A stretch of 64,000 bases of DNA from Leptospira fainei serovar Hurstbridge str. BUT 6 (GCF_000306235.2 NZ_AKWZ02000002.1:515279-579278); one strand, 5' to 3'; positions 16,728-26,274 are shown, counted from the stretch's first letter. The notes: a model not told the origin generated them from the sequence alone. Numbers and translations are program-made.

Positions 16728-18238
16728 TAACTTTCTCTCCGAGTACTTCCCTCTTGCAGATGATTCCGAATTTTCCGCGAAAGGGAAGTGCTCAAAGCGG
16801 CGATATCATTCTCGTAGCTCACCTTGCTTTCTTTTCGATATTCGATATCTATGTTTCCGCGAACGATAGAATCATCTATAACTTTTAAGAAACTTAATAG
16901 ATCCTTCTCCGAGGCAAATTCAGAATTCGTTGAAAATAAGCGTTCGATAGCTTTACGACAATCTTCGCTAGAGCTAATCTTAAATACTCCGGGAGCATAT
17001 TGAAAAAAAGTATGACCGAATAATAATACCGGTTTATGCATAAAAATGGCTTCCCAGCCAACCGTTCCGCTGGCAGTAGCGACCGCAACACAGTTCGAAA
17101 GTAAATTTCTGGAACTAAATTCGCGGGAAATAATTCGTACGGTTTTAATCTTAGCTATATCTCGATAAAAACCGTATTCACGCTGACTCAAATCCTGATT
17201 CGGATGCTCTTTTACATAAAGTAGGATATTATCCGGGATATGGTATGATAGCATTTCAAGTATTAATCTTTGATCTACGAATCGCCCCGCCATCGGAGAG
17301 GTCGAGAGTTCCGGTTGCAAATGCAAAGGAACATAAATGTATCGATCGTCGCTTCTCGGAGTATATTCCAATTCCCTTAAAGACTTAAGGGAATCATTTT
17401 TATACTTTTCAACTCTATATTTTATTCTGTATCGATTAATGATTGAATAGATAGTATCTATATTAGGAGATGCTAATATTTTAGCGACTTCAGCCGCGAT
17501 TCTCGCCAATACGGACACGATTTCCTTTATTTTAGAGAAACATCTTAGTCCAAAATTAGACTTTCTCTTTCGCATGTAGAATGGAACATAATCTTCCTTC
17601 GAATTCCGCTGAATGGCTAATTCGGATAGAATTCTTTCCGACAATTCGATCGAATATTTATCCTTCTTTTTCAGCTCAACAGAAAGGGCTTCGTAATCTC
17701 GCTTATAGTTAGGCAGCGGATCAGTCCAGTCTGACATCAGAAAGGTAATATCATACTGAAATTGGTAGAAAAAAAATGTCGCAATTCCTTTCTTCTTACA
17801 AAGCCAATAGATGATGAAATCGATTATTTCGTGCGGGATATTCAAAGAAAGGAAGCAATCAAATTTCCGCTCGTTTAAAATATGATTCCAATAGCGCAAA
17901 TGCTCGTAGTAAATTTTCTTTCGAATATTATAAGACCAAGATGTTGCCACATTTAAGGATTTTCGGTCCATCATGCGATACACCTCTACCTCACAATCGC
18001 GCATTAACTCTATTAAAGGTTGATCGAGCGGCGCTATAACGTTCCAGTCGACGTCGGAATATCCGAGAGAAATACTATGCCAATCATGGAATCGGCACTC
18101 ATTGACGGAATTGCTTTTTATAGAATTCGATTCCGCGTTCCCGATGATTTCGCAATATTCGATTTTAAATGCCCTATTGAGATCTTCGATCATCGGAAGA
18201 TGATGAGAATTATACAAACCGTAAATAATAAGATTCAT
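16724..18238 (-). CDS. Capsule-type transferase, tandem paralogue 1
   Basis: GT-B-like protein, 504 residues, clearly paralogous to the next gene upstream (18235-19692). Both start MNLII-G, both have YxKRDxE/WKDPxP-like central segments and the same motif series: YVPLHLQPELSTSPMAGRFVDQ, YVKEHPNQDLSQRE, ATASGTVGWEAIFMHKPVLLFGH and FFQYAPGVFKI. KEHP and SGTxGWE resemble donor-binding motifs of KpsC/KpsS-like Kdo transferases. Coupled by 4-nt overlaps on both sides. Likely a sugar transferase, possibly for an acidic sugar; this is inference. Confidence 0.55.
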   Translation of the reverse strand: MNLIIYGLYNSHHLPMIEDLNRAFKIEYCEIIGNAESNSIKSNSVNECRFHDWHSISLGYSDVDWNVIAPLDQPLIELMRDCEVEVYRMMDRKSLNVATSWSYNIRKKIYYEHLRYWNHILNERKFDCFLSLNIPHEIIDFIIYWLCKKKGIATFFFYQFQYDITFLMSDWTDPLPNYKRDYEALSVELKKKDKYSIELSERILSELAIQRNSKEDYVPFYMRKRKSNFGLRCFSKIKEIVSVLARIAAEVAKILASPNIDTIYSIINRYRIKYRVEKYKNDSLKSLRELEYTPRSDDRYIYVPLHLQPELSTSPMAGRFVDQRLILEMLSYHIPDNILLYVKEHPNQDLSQREYGFYRDIAKIKTVRIISREFSSRNLLSNCVAVATASGTVGWEAIFMHKPVLLFGHTFFQYAPGVFKISSSEDCRKAIERLFSTNSEFASEKDLLSFLKVIDDSIVRGNIDIEYRKESKVSYENDIAALSTSLSRKIRNHLQEGSTRRESY

Positions 18239-19692
18239 GAATGATTGGAAATTAATAACCTGTCGATCGATTTGCAGATCCTATCGATGTTAGACTGCCA
18301 ATCTATTTCCCCATCTAACATATAATCAGGATCTATATTCCCAAAGAATGCGTAATCCTCCAACGCTTTCAAGAAAGGCCGAATTCTATCGACATTGATA
18401 GAAAGGCTACTATCAAAAATACGATGGAGAGCATCACGACAATCTTCTACGGATCTAATCTTGAAGACTCCGGGTGCATCCTGATAAAACGTATAACCGA
18501 ATAAAAGAACTATCTTGCCTTTTAAGAGAGCTTCCCAACCGGCCGTACCTGTACACGTTGCAACGGCCGTACACCCCTGAATCAATTCGAAAGTATCATA
18601 ATCTCTTGAAATCAGCCTTACAGATTTCAACGAGGCCAATGTTCCATAGAAAGACTCATCTCTATATTTTAAATCCTGATTCGGATGTTCCTTAATGTAT
18701 ATATAACAATTTTTAGGCAAATAAGCGTTTAACATTTGAGCGATCAGAACTTGATCCACAAACACCCCAGCCATCGGAGAGGTCGACATCTCCGGTTGTA
18801 AATGAAGAGGTAAATATATATATTTCTCATTCGGAACAGGATCAACGCATCGGCTTCGATAGAAATTATCGATTTGCATTATTCTTTTTTGATCCAACAT
18901 TCGTTGAAAAAGTGAAAGGTAATTATGCAACTTCCGGCGAAAGGTAAAAAGAAATCCGATCAAACGCCAGGGCTTAAAAAAAATAACCCGCACTAATCTC
19001 CGAAGCAGAGAAATTTTGTTCAATGACGGTTCGTTCAATAAATCGGGGATCGAATTCATCATATAGAAAGGCTTCTTATTTTCCGCGCTTACCGCATAAG
19101 TTTGCCATTCCCGCTCCATTCTATCGGAAAGATTCAAGTTTTTTTCAGCAGATCGTCTCTCGAAAAGTTTAACAATACCCGGGGTGGGATCCTTCCAATC
19201 GCGCATAAAAAAAGATAGCCCCGGCTGAAATTGATAAAAGAATATAGTCGGAATACCCTTCCGGATACATAATGAATATATAATATAGTCGTACACTACA
19301 TGCGGAATATTCGATGAAAGAAAATAACCGATATCGTCCGTTTCAATGACATGATTCCAATAGCGCAAATGTTTCAAATAAACTGATTTTCTTTTATTAT
19401 ACGACCATTCTCCGCGAATTTCGTCCCGTTCCATCATTTTAAGAACGACACCCTCACAATCCGAAAGATCCCGAAGGAGATCGGCCCCGACTGGCAAAAG
19501 TTCGTCTTCAGGAGTACTATAGCTGTATTCGTGCGATAATACCGCACACGCATAATATTGAGTTTCCACATTTAACGCCACTCTATTCGTTTCGAAAATC
19601 ACGTGGCACTTCGAAGGCTTAAGACGATCAGTTATATATAATATTACCGGAAAATATTGATCTTTATGAAATCCGTTTATTATTAAATTCAC
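18235..19692 (-). CDS. Capsule-type transferase, tandem paralogue 2
   Basis: 485-residue paralogue of the gene at 16724-18238, sharing the LPLHLQPEMSTSPMAGVFVDQ, IKEHPNQDLKYRDE, ATCTGTAGWEALLKGKIVLLFGY and APGVFKIRSVEDCRDAL segments in the same order. The N-terminal halves have drifted further, as expected if the C-terminal lobe binds the same donor and the N-terminal lobe a different acceptor. ATG overlaps the neighbour by 4 nt. Arose by tandem duplication; no signal peptide. Confidence 0.55.
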   Translation of the reverse strand: MNLIINGFHKDQYFPVILYITDRLKPSKCHVIFETNRVALNVETQYYACAVLSHEYSYSTPEDELLPVGADLLRDLSDCEGVVLKMMERDEIRGEWSYNKRKSVYLKHLRYWNHVIETDDIGYFLSSNIPHVVYDYIIYSLCIRKGIPTIFFYQFQPGLSFFMRDWKDPTPGIVKLFERRSAEKNLNLSDRMEREWQTYAVSAENKKPFYMMNSIPDLLNEPSLNKISLLRRLVRVIFFKPWRLIGFLFTFRRKLHNYLSLFQRMLDQKRIMQIDNFYRSRCVDPVPNEKYIYLPLHLQPEMSTSPMAGVFVDQVLIAQMLNAYLPKNCYIYIKEHPNQDLKYRDESFYGTLASLKSVRLISRDYDTFELIQGCTAVATCTGTAGWEALLKGKIVLLFGYTFYQDAPGVFKIRSVEDCRDALHRIFDSSLSINVDRIRPFLKALEDYAFFGNIDPDYMLDGEIDWQSNIDRICKSIDRLLISNHS

Positions 19693-19704
19693 GAAATTCT
19701 AGAC

Positions 19705-20652
19705 TTAATCCTTTTTCAATTTAGCGAGAAAGTATGAGCGCGCGTTTCTCGCTAAATTCAATAAATGCAATTTTTCTAGGAGTAATATTATTGATTTCCT
19801 TACAACCCGATATTTTTCTAATTTTTCCTTATCGGGTAAATATTTGAAAGAAAGGTATTTCTTAGGCTGAATTTTTCGATCGTTAAAAATCCTATCAATA
19901 ACGTCCAAAATTACCGCTTTAGTACAATAATCACTTCCGTGTCCCCCAACTAATCGAAAATCGGAATACTCGGTTCCACCTAAAAATTTCCAACGAGTCA
20001 CGATAGGCAAAACTTGCTCGCTGTGTACGCCATAATCATCTTCGCAAGAATGCATAAAAAGAACGGGCAATTTTCTACCTCTATCCCAATTATCAAGCAA
20101 ACGATTCACCTGTCTAGTATAGATATAGTTATCTACCGACATCGGATTTCCATCCGGACAAATAAATGCAACGTGATCGAAGCGACCTTGTTTTTCCGCA
20201 CAAATATCCAGATCGATATGCGGACTTATTGATATTATGCCCTTTACGTCGAACAATAAACCGAATTTGAGTGCGGCCGTGGCTCCCATGGACGAGCCGA
20301 TAGTTATAATGTCGCCGCTCGAAATCTGAAGTTCGCCAATTGTCCGCTTTATAATTTTGAGCATCGCGCGCTCGACGAAAAAATCACCATGTTCTCCCGT
20401 ATAGTACGTTCCATTCTTGCTGAAACCGAACTGATCGCAAAGAAAAAGTGTATTGAAGTCTTTTTGAAAACCTAACATTTTCAAACGATGGAAATAGCCC
20501 TGATAGTTTTCTTTGTATTCCTTTCGATCACCCCAATCGCCGAAAAATGCCGTAAAATGAATCACCAACTTTTTTACATTTTTACGGGTTTTTAGAATAT
20601 AATAAAAATCACGACCGCCTTCATCCGTATATTTCGATATCACATGTTCCAT
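19705..20652 (-). CDS. Alpha/beta-hydrolase-fold protein
   Basis: 315 residues with a hydrolase-like nucleophile elbow GSSMGATAALKFG (about 142-154). Further along are LPVLFMHSCEDDYGVH, with a candidate acid, and RLVGGHGSDY, with a candidate catalytic histidine. Such proteins occur in capsule loci (XcbB/CpsF-like and Asp2-like groups). Possible roles include glycan O-acetyl esterase or acyltransferase, but no substrate can be assigned. No signal peptide, so probably cytoplasmic. Follows the beta-rich pair and precedes the tandem transferases. Confidence 0.5.
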   Translation of the reverse strand: MEHVISKYTDEGGRDFYYILKTRKNVKKLVIHFTAFFGDWGDRKEYKENYQGYFHRLKMLGFQKDFNTLFLCDQFGFSKNGTYYTGEHGDFFVERAMLKIIKRTIGELQISSGDIITIGSSMGATAALKFGLLFDVKGIISISPHIDLDICAEKQGRFDHVAFICPDGNPMSVDNYIYTRQVNRLLDNWDRGRKLPVLFMHSCEDDYGVHSEQVLPIVTRWKFLGGTEYSDFRLVGGHGSDYCTKAVILDVIDRIFNDRKIQPKKYLSFKYLPDKEKLEKYRVVRKSIILLLEKLHLLNLARNARSYFLAKLKKD

Positions 20653-20716
20653 CGTGCTGAATTCGCTCCAATTTCGAACGTTAAAAGAGTGGCATTACTA
20701 GAAGGAAGCGGAAGAT

Positions 20717-20800
20717 TTAGATGGGTACGTTGGTGCCATCCGCGTAAATCTCATTAAAGCCGAAATGAATGTTTCTAATTTTAATCTTGTCTGTTTTACG
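20717..20800 (-). pseudogene. Possible duplicated C-terminal scrap
   Basis: Directly after the stop of the 264-residue gene, another frame continues for about 26 codons and ends with FNEIYADGTNVPI. That resembles the end of the intact neighbour (SHYPDGTYTALHT): both have an aromatic, then DGT, near the terminus. It may be the leftover of a duplicated copy or chance. Very short, so weak evidence. Confidence 0.2.
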
Positions 20801-21590
20801 TATGCAAAGCGGTGTAAGTTCCGTCAGGATAATGGGAAAAAAGGATAGGTTTCTCATTTCCCCTAAGCGTATCGGAAGCGATATAGACGTATTCATTTTC
20901 GCCTAACATCTTTTGATCGAATTTTATATTTCGAACACCGAACGCAGGAACTGATTCTTCGGAAGAAATGACCTCTTTTCCGTCCATATTCATGACTATG
21001 AGATTCAAATCGGCCTTTCTCGGACTCGGATTCATTTGAAAAAGCTCTATGGACGAAATCGCGGAAACCTTTATTAAAAATTGCGAATACCAAAAATTAG
21101 ACTTACCTTCTGAGACCGGAACGGGGGCTACCGTTTGTGGGTGGACCATCGCTAAATTACTATAATCCGGGGAATGATAGAGCGTATAAAAATGGGAGGT
21201 CAGTCTTCCTAATTTTCGCAAGTGAAATTTCTGAACGAATGAAAGCTTCGATTCTTTGATGTTAGCGAAAAATAGACCTCGATTCGGTAGTTTTTTAGAA
21301 TAAAATTGGTCGGGAGAAATTTCCATACTTCCGTACTTTGCCAATTTTATATCCTTCGAAAAAACCTTATTTCCGTCCTGATCGCTCAAGCTGATTTCAT
21401 ACCAAATTTTGCCGATGCGTGACGGTAACAGGAAAGACGGGTAGTTGGTTATCGAGAAACTAGTGCGCCGGGTCTCGTCATTTATGAAAATTTGCGTCAC
21501 TGGAGGACTTACTCGCCCCTTTTGGCTATCCTTAATTTCTAAATATGCTCTATAAATCGGTCGTAATAAATCTTTAATAATCACAGTCAA
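20796..21590 (-). CDS. Beta-rich protein of unknown function next to wzt
   Basis: 264 residues, no signal peptide and no membrane segment. The body alternates hydrophobic and polar residues (SFSITNYPSFL, WYEISLSDQDG, ELFQMNPSPRKADLNLIVM), suggesting one or two beta-sandwich domains. Located 10 nt after the second beta-rich gene, itself coupled to wzt. It shares with that neighbour a layout of strand-rich halves containing D-x-(D/N)-G turns, so the two may be distant paralogues. A role in handling or recognising the glycan is suggested only by position. Confidence 0.6.
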   Translation of the reverse strand: MTVIIKDLLRPIYRAYLEIKDSQKGRVSPPVTQIFINDETRRTSFSITNYPSFLLPSRIGKIWYEISLSDQDGNKVFSKDIKLAKYGSMEISPDQFYSKKLPNRGLFFANIKESKLSFVQKFHLRKLGRLTSHFYTLYHSPDYSNLAMVHPQTVAPVPVSEGKSNFWYSQFLIKVSAISSIELFQMNPSPRKADLNLIVMNMDGKEVISSEESVPAFGVRNIKFDQKMLGENEYVYIASDTLRGNEKPILFSHYPDGTYTALHT

Positions 21591-21600
21591 TCTCCATCCA

Positions 21601-22434
21601 TCAAAAGAGTAAAGCTCTCGATCTTACTTCTTTCATGCTCTGACTTACAAAGTAAACTGGGGCCAAAGAATGTTCTAACGCAGCATTCTTTGTTTTCTCA
21701 TTAATCGTTATCGTTTCGATCGCAAATAAACTATTCCCGCCACGTGCAGTTAAGGTTAAGAGAACCGGGGAATCGCTTAACGCAATCTTAGAGCCGATTT
21801 CCGCCTTCACGTCAATATAAAAGGTTGAATTATATGGAATAGAAACCGTTTTTCTCAAAAGTAAAGCTCCTGAATTATCAAAAAAACTTAATTCCATATT
21901 CTGCGGGGATTCGCTTCTATTTTTCAATCCTCTATAATTGGCCAGGACAACAAAAGAATTCAAGTCTTTGGATACGTAAATTTTGTGATTGAGAAGAATT
22001 ATAGGAGGATATTCTTCAACAAAGCGAAGGGGCAATTGATCGTAAATTACTGCCGGTAATGATTTCGTCGTTTTATTAGAGTAGACTATTTCGTGTTCTT
22101 GCTCGAACCATACGTTAGGCTCCGTTACTATTTCGGGGATAATAACCATCAATTCGGCTTTCTTTGCTTCCTCTACATCTAACGCGTCCGACGGCTGCAC
22201 TCTCGAAAACGAGTTAAAAGGAATATTTCCGTACTTCGGATTTGAGAAGAGGGAATTTCCGTTTATATCGAAAATTTCCAGGGCATAGGTTATCCCTTTT
22301 CTTTTTTCGGTCGCCAGAGGGTCGAGCGGATTTCTTAAAGTATTTCTGAGTATTATCTCTACTTCGAAATCCAATCTATGGCAGCAAGCGGCAAGAAATA
22401 ACCCCTTCGACATGATAGAAGATTCTGCGCTCAT
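21601..22434 (-). CDS. Beta-rich protein of unknown function coupled to wzt
   Basis: 277 residues from the ATG at 22432-22434, which forms an ATGA overlap with the wzt stop. An in-frame start 15 nt further upstream is possible but lies inside wzt and is less likely. The product has many short strands separated by D-x-N-G or D-N-S-G turns (FDINGNSLFSN, FFDNSGALLLR), with no signal peptide or membrane helix. Not recognised. Being coupled to the exporter ATPase, it may act on chain recognition or termination; that is a guess from context. Confidence 0.6.
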   Translation of the reverse strand: MSAESSIMSKGLFLAACCHRLDFEVEIILRNTLRNPLDPLATEKRKGITYALEIFDINGNSLFSNPKYGNIPFNSFSRVQPSDALDVEEAKKAELMVIIPEIVTEPNVWFEQEHEIVYSNKTTKSLPAVIYDQLPLRFVEEYPPIILLNHKIYVSKDLNSFVVLANYRGLKNRSESPQNMELSFFDNSGALLLRKTVSIPYNSTFYIDVKAEIGSKIALSDSPVLLTLTARGGNSLFAIETITINEKTKNAALEHSLAPVYFVSQSMKEVRSRALLF

Positions 22435-23717
22435 GATGTGTGCTCCCACTTATAGTCGATTATAATCGGACCTGAGACTTTGGCAGTCTGCTTGGCCAAG
22501 GGACCGTTGTACTTTAGTTTCTTTAAATCGCCTTCGACCGTAAAACTACCGACGTCTAACGCTGCCATCAATGGAGTTTCATAATCCACCCCTCGAATCG
22601 CCAAAAAAACCGAATACATTTGACCAGGCATTAGCGGCATTTCCTTGAAAGTGCATCTAAGAACTCCGGTCCCCTTTTTGATATTAGGTCTACGGCCATC
22701 ATAGATCATGCTACCCATAAAAAGAGCTCCCGACACTCCGGTGACGCCGACGGTAAACGTAATCGTTCCCATGTCTTTAAGCGCTTCGTAAGTAATCTCC
22801 ACACAAAGATCGCTTAACATAGGAAAGATATTTTTTACCTTATCCTTTTTATCTAAAAATCTAATTCTTTTTATGACTAAATTACCGTCAGCACTGCGAA
22901 TCTTAGATTGAAGCTGCGAATCAGCAAGAGAATCCAAATAATTATTGACTACCTGCTGAGTATCTCCGAACTCAACTAACCTTCCTGCTCTCAAGTGGGC
23001 GACCTTATTGCATAAAGCTAATATGGAATTTAAATTATGACTTACGAATAAAATCGTTCTCCCTTGGCCGCCGACCTCAGAAATCTTTTGCATGCACTTC
23101 TTTTGAAACTTGGTATCCCCGACCGCCAATACTTCATCCAAAATCAAAATTTCGGATTGTAAATGAGCGGCGACTGAAAACGCAAGCCTAACGTACATTC
23201 CGCTCGAATATCGCTTAACGGGAGTATCGATAAACTGCTCGATTTCGGCGAATTCGATAATTTCATCCATTTTCATTCGGATCTCTTTCTTGGACATTCC
23301 CAAAATGGCTCCGTTCAAATAGATGTTTTCCTTTCCGGTTAGCTCAGGATGAAAACCGGTCCCCACTTCTAACAAGCTGGCAATCCTGCCACGAACTTTA
23401 ATGATACCGGTCGTGGGTGCTGTTACCCTAGAGAAGAGCTTTAAAAGCGTGGATTTACCAGCTCCATTGCGACCGATAATTCCAATGCGATCACCCGCAT
23501 TGATCTCAAGATCGATATCCTTTAAAGCCCAAAACAATGGGTTTTTATTTTCCGAATCCTCGACCCGATATTCATGATCCTCGCGAATTACTTCGTTCGG
23601 ATCCTCTTTCTTTCTTAGCTTGGCCCACCAGCTTTGGAAATCTTTCCGGAATGATCCGGTCCCAAATGTGCCTAATCGATATTTTTTGGAAATGGATTCC
23701 GCCTTTATTACAATCAT
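22431..23717 (-). CDS. wzt: Polysaccharide ABC exporter ATPase Wzt with C-terminal glycan-binding domain
   Basis: ATP-binding subunit of the O-polysaccharide ABC exporter, pairing with Wzm (31807-32691). Walker A GRNGAGKST (82-90), signature SSGMY (171-175), Walker B EILILDE (189-195), switch His in FVSHNLN. Residues about 270-428 form the extra domain that in Wzt proteins recognises the finished chain end (MGTITFTVGVTGVSGALF region). The N-terminus has an insertion (about 20-60) before the first beta strand. 4-nt overlaps with pseI upstream and the beta-rich gene downstream. Separated from wzm by the pseudaminic acid cassette. Confidence 0.93.
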   Translation of the reverse strand: MIVIKAESISKKYRLGTFGTGSFRKDFQSWWAKLRKKEDPNEVIREDHEYRVEDSENKNPLFWALKDIDLEINAGDRIGIIGRNGAGKSTLLKLFSRVTAPTTGIIKVRGRIASLLEVGTGFHPELTGKENIYLNGAILGMSKKEIRMKMDEIIEFAEIEQFIDTPVKRYSSGMYVRLAFSVAAHLQSEILILDEVLAVGDTKFQKKCMQKISEVGGQGRTILFVSHNLNSILALCNKVAHLRAGRLVEFGDTQQVVNNYLDSLADSQLQSKIRSADGNLVIKRIRFLDKKDKVKNIFPMLSDLCVEITYEALKDMGTITFTVGVTGVSGALFMGSMIYDGRRPNIKKGTGVLRCTFKEMPLMPGQMYSVFLAIRGVDYETPLMAALDVGSFTVEGDLKKLKYNGPLAKQTAKVSGPIIIDYKWEHTS

Positions 23718-24775
23718 TGAAAATTCCTAATCATACCGAAATCTAAAGGAGTTCCTGCTATAAAATCTTCCAAAGCCGTTTTACCTAAAATTCGTTCGAA
23801 ATATTTTGGAGGTAGTCCGAAACCCGGTCGAATGGATCTTACATTCTCGTGAGTAAATTGTTCGCCCTTTTTGATATCCTTAACGATAAATAGTGAGCGG
23901 GAGAATTCCCGACTCGTTTTGACTTTTTCCGATAAATCATAATTTACGGAACCTAAAGCTTTCTCCACATTACGGATAGCGTCTACCATTGTCCTAAACT
24001 CATCCGGTTCCATGGAAAAGGAAGAATCTGGGCCGCCAATTTTTCGGTCCAAGATAAAATGTTTTTCGATAACTTTCGCCCCCAAAGCAACTGCCGCTAC
24101 AGGCACCGCCCATCCTTCCGTATGATCCGAAAGTCCGGCAACAACGCCGAACGTTTCGGATAAATTCGGAATTGTTTTAAGATTTATTTCATCGTAAGGA
24201 GCTGGATACGAGGAGGTACATTTTAAAATGATAATGCGATTGTTTCCGACCTCGCGACACGCTTGAACTGCTAAATTAATATCGTCAATAAAAGCGATTC
24301 CTGTGGAGATGATAATAGGTTTTCCTTTACTCGCGACATATTTGATCAAAGGGATATCCGTAATTTCAAACGACGCAATCTTGTAGGCGGGAACGGACAT
24401 CTTTTCCAGAAAATCGACCGAACTCTTATCGAACGGCGATGAAAATATTTCTAAGCCTAAGGATTTTGCAATTTCTTGCAATTTCGGTTGCCAGTCCCAG
24501 GGGGTGTAGGCTTCGGAATATAAATCATATAGAGTCTTTCCGTCCCAAATTGTTCCCTTATGAATCTTAAACCATTCGGCATCGGATTTTAACGTAATGG
24601 TATCGGGAGTATATGTTTGCAATTTTACGCAGTCTGCACCCGATTCCTTCATAGCATGCAACGTTTCGACTGCTAAATTAAAATCCTGATTATGATTTGC
24701 CGAAAGTTCGGCGATAATGAAACAAGGATCATTTTTGCCGCCGACGAATTTATTGCCTATCTTTATAGATTCCAC
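23714..24775 (-). CDS. pseI: Pseudaminic acid synthase PseI
   Basis: Condenses phosphoenolpyruvate with 2,4-diacetamido-2,4,6-trideoxy-L-altrose to give pseudaminic acid. NeuB-type TIM barrel with IAELSANHNQD (21-31), CVKLQTYTPDTIT, SSPFDKSSVDFLE, LSDHTEGWAVP and VIEKHFILDR. The C-terminal part (from about 290) is the SAF/antifreeze-like domain (SRSLFIVKDIKKGE, RPGFGLPPK). 353 residues, normal. The complete set of neighbours (B, C, F, G, H) makes Pse more likely than sialic or legionaminic acid. Confidence 0.92.
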   Translation of the reverse strand: MESIKIGNKFVGGKNDPCFIIAELSANHNQDFNLAVETLHAMKESGADCVKLQTYTPDTITLKSDAEWFKIHKGTIWDGKTLYDLYSEAYTPWDWQPKLQEIAKSLGLEIFSSPFDKSSVDFLEKMSVPAYKIASFEITDIPLIKYVASKGKPIIISTGIAFIDDINLAVQACREVGNNRIIILKCTSSYPAPYDEINLKTIPNLSETFGVVAGLSDHTEGWAVPVAAVALGAKVIEKHFILDRKIGGPDSSFSMEPDEFRTMVDAIRNVEKALGSVNYDLSEKVKTSREFSRSLFIVKDIKKGEQFTHENVRSIRPGFGLPPKYFERILGKTALEDFIAGTPLDFGMIRNFQ

Positions 24776-24790
24776 AAATTGGATCCTTTA

Positions 24791-25267
24791 TTATATTACT
24801 TTTTTCATAAGTATATATTGCTTTTTATCAAGCTCAAAATCAGAGTCATAAATGAATGCCGCTCTAGAAAAAGACTTTATTGAAGGAATATTATCTTTAC
24901 TAATCTGAGCAAGGATTGTCCTTTTTTCCAAATTTTCAGCCGCATACAATTTACATGCAGCTTCTAAAATTTTTGAAGCTAAAGATCTCCCTCGCGCCGT
25001 CTTAGACAAACTAATACTGATTACGGCCTCTTCCGAATTTGCCGCTTGAAATCGAACTTGACCGAGAAACTCGCCATTGACATCGGTGATTATTAGAAAT
25101 AAATTTTCAGGAGCGGCCTTGATTTTGGAATTATACCACTCCACGTGAACATCCCAAGGGATCTCAGAAGGGTTCAGACTATTCTCTCGGACTTCTCGAC
25201 TATTAGAAAGGTCATAAACTTCCTTAATAAAGTCGATCTTCGCTTTTATTAAAACAAACTCCTCCAA
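24791..25267 (-). CDS. pseH: GNAT N-acetyltransferase PseH
   Basis: Predicted to acetylate the 4-amino group of UDP-4-amino-4,6-dideoxy-beta-L-AltNAc using acetyl-CoA. GNAT fold: RENSLNPSEIPWDVHVEWY near the N-terminus, VISISLSKTARGRSLASKIL with the acetyl-CoA loop, and NIPSIKSFSRAAFI near the end. 158 residues, as expected for PseH. Sits between pseI and pseG, one nucleotide after pseG. Assignment rests on the fold plus context. Confidence 0.85.
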   Translation of the reverse strand: MEEFVLIKAKIDFIKEVYDLSNSREVRENSLNPSEIPWDVHVEWYNSKIKAAPENLFLIITDVNGEFLGQVRFQAANSEEAVISISLSKTARGRSLASKILEAACKLYAAENLEKRTILAQISKDNIPSIKSFSRAAFIYDSDFELDKKQYILMKKVI

Positions 25268-25268
25268 T

Positions 25269-26270
25269 TTAGTTCGATGCGATGAAAGTTTTTATCACGT
25301 TGATGGCTCCTCTCGGGTCAACGACAGTACTGGCAATTTCCGAAAGAGATTTTCGGACCTCTGAGGGCGATGTTCTCAGAAAAATTTCGATAAGGTTATT
25401 TCGAAAATTCGAATCAAGTCCATTTAGCACGGGAATACCTTTCGCTTTCCAACCTTGAGCATTTAATTTTTGATTATCCGCACTTAAAACCGCAATCATT
25501 GGACGGCCGGTAGCAGCAATTTCATAAGTCGTGTGACCGCAAGCGGTCAAGCATAGGTCTGCTCTTTCAATTAATGTCTTCATATCAGAAATTGATAATG
25601 ATCTGTTAAGCCTGACCTTTTTGTTGTTCGAGGAAAACGAATCGAAGGACGTGTTACCGGGGCCGATAATTACTTCAAATGAAATACTCGGAAAGTTTTT
25701 ACTTAGAGTTTCCAAAGCGATTTTTGTTAAATTCGCGTTATCCGCCCCGCCAAATGTAAGTAATATCGTCTCGATACTCTTGCTAATTTCCGGTCTCTGA
25801 TTTGAAAGTTGCCAATACTCTTTTGCAAGAAGCGCATATCTCGGTCCTAGCAAGTAGGATTTTTTCCCGGACTGACCTTCATACATTTCAGAATTCGAAC
25901 CGACCGAATAATTTATGATCGTGCCGTTCGGATAATCCAGACGGTTAAAATCATCAATGTAAGCGAATTTTACGGAATCTTCCGCGTTCGAGACGATTTC
26001 CTTTATGTTTTTTATTCCAGCTTGGTAGCTATCGAAGAATACCAACTCAGAGTCATTAAGATAAGTGACGGATTCGAATGATCGTTTTTTCCAATCGAAA
26101 TTCTCTACATTCAATCCATCCAGATATACTGATGCATTAACATCATAGTTAGCGAGAATGAAGCAATCGAAGCCTAACGATTCCGCAGCCTGATACAAAG
26201 ATTTCGTTCGTGATAAATGACCGTAGCCTGTTTGCGAAGTGCCTTCGGTCAAGAATGTCGCACGCATCAA
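25269..26270 (-). CDS. pseG: UDP-sugar hydrolase PseG
   Basis: Removes UDP from UDP-2,4-diacetamido-2,4,6-trideoxy-beta-L-altropyranose. GT-B-like fold related to MurG: the N-terminal loop QTGYGHLSRTKSL (13-25) is the PseG signature, FAYIDDFNR carries an acidic pair, ILLTFGGADNANLT begins the second lobe and ACGHTTYEIAATGRP is the nucleotide-binding loop. 333 residues, typical. The start could be either of two adjacent ATGs. Ends just before pseH. Confidence 0.9.
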   Translation of the reverse strand: MMRATFLTEGTSQTGYGHLSRTKSLYQAAESLGFDCFILANYDVNASVYLDGLNVENFDWKKRSFESVTYLNDSELVFFDSYQAGIKNIKEIVSNAEDSVKFAYIDDFNRLDYPNGTIINYSVGSNSEMYEGQSGKKSYLLGPRYALLAKEYWQLSNQRPEISKSIETILLTFGGADNANLTKIALETLSKNFPSISFEVIIGPGNTSFDSFSSNNKKVRLNRSLSISDMKTLIERADLCLTACGHTTYEIAATGRPMIAVLSADNQKLNAQGWKAKGIPVLNGLDSNFRNNLIEIFLRTSPSEVRKSLSEIASTVVDPRGAINVIKTFIASN

Positions 26271-26274
26271 AATC

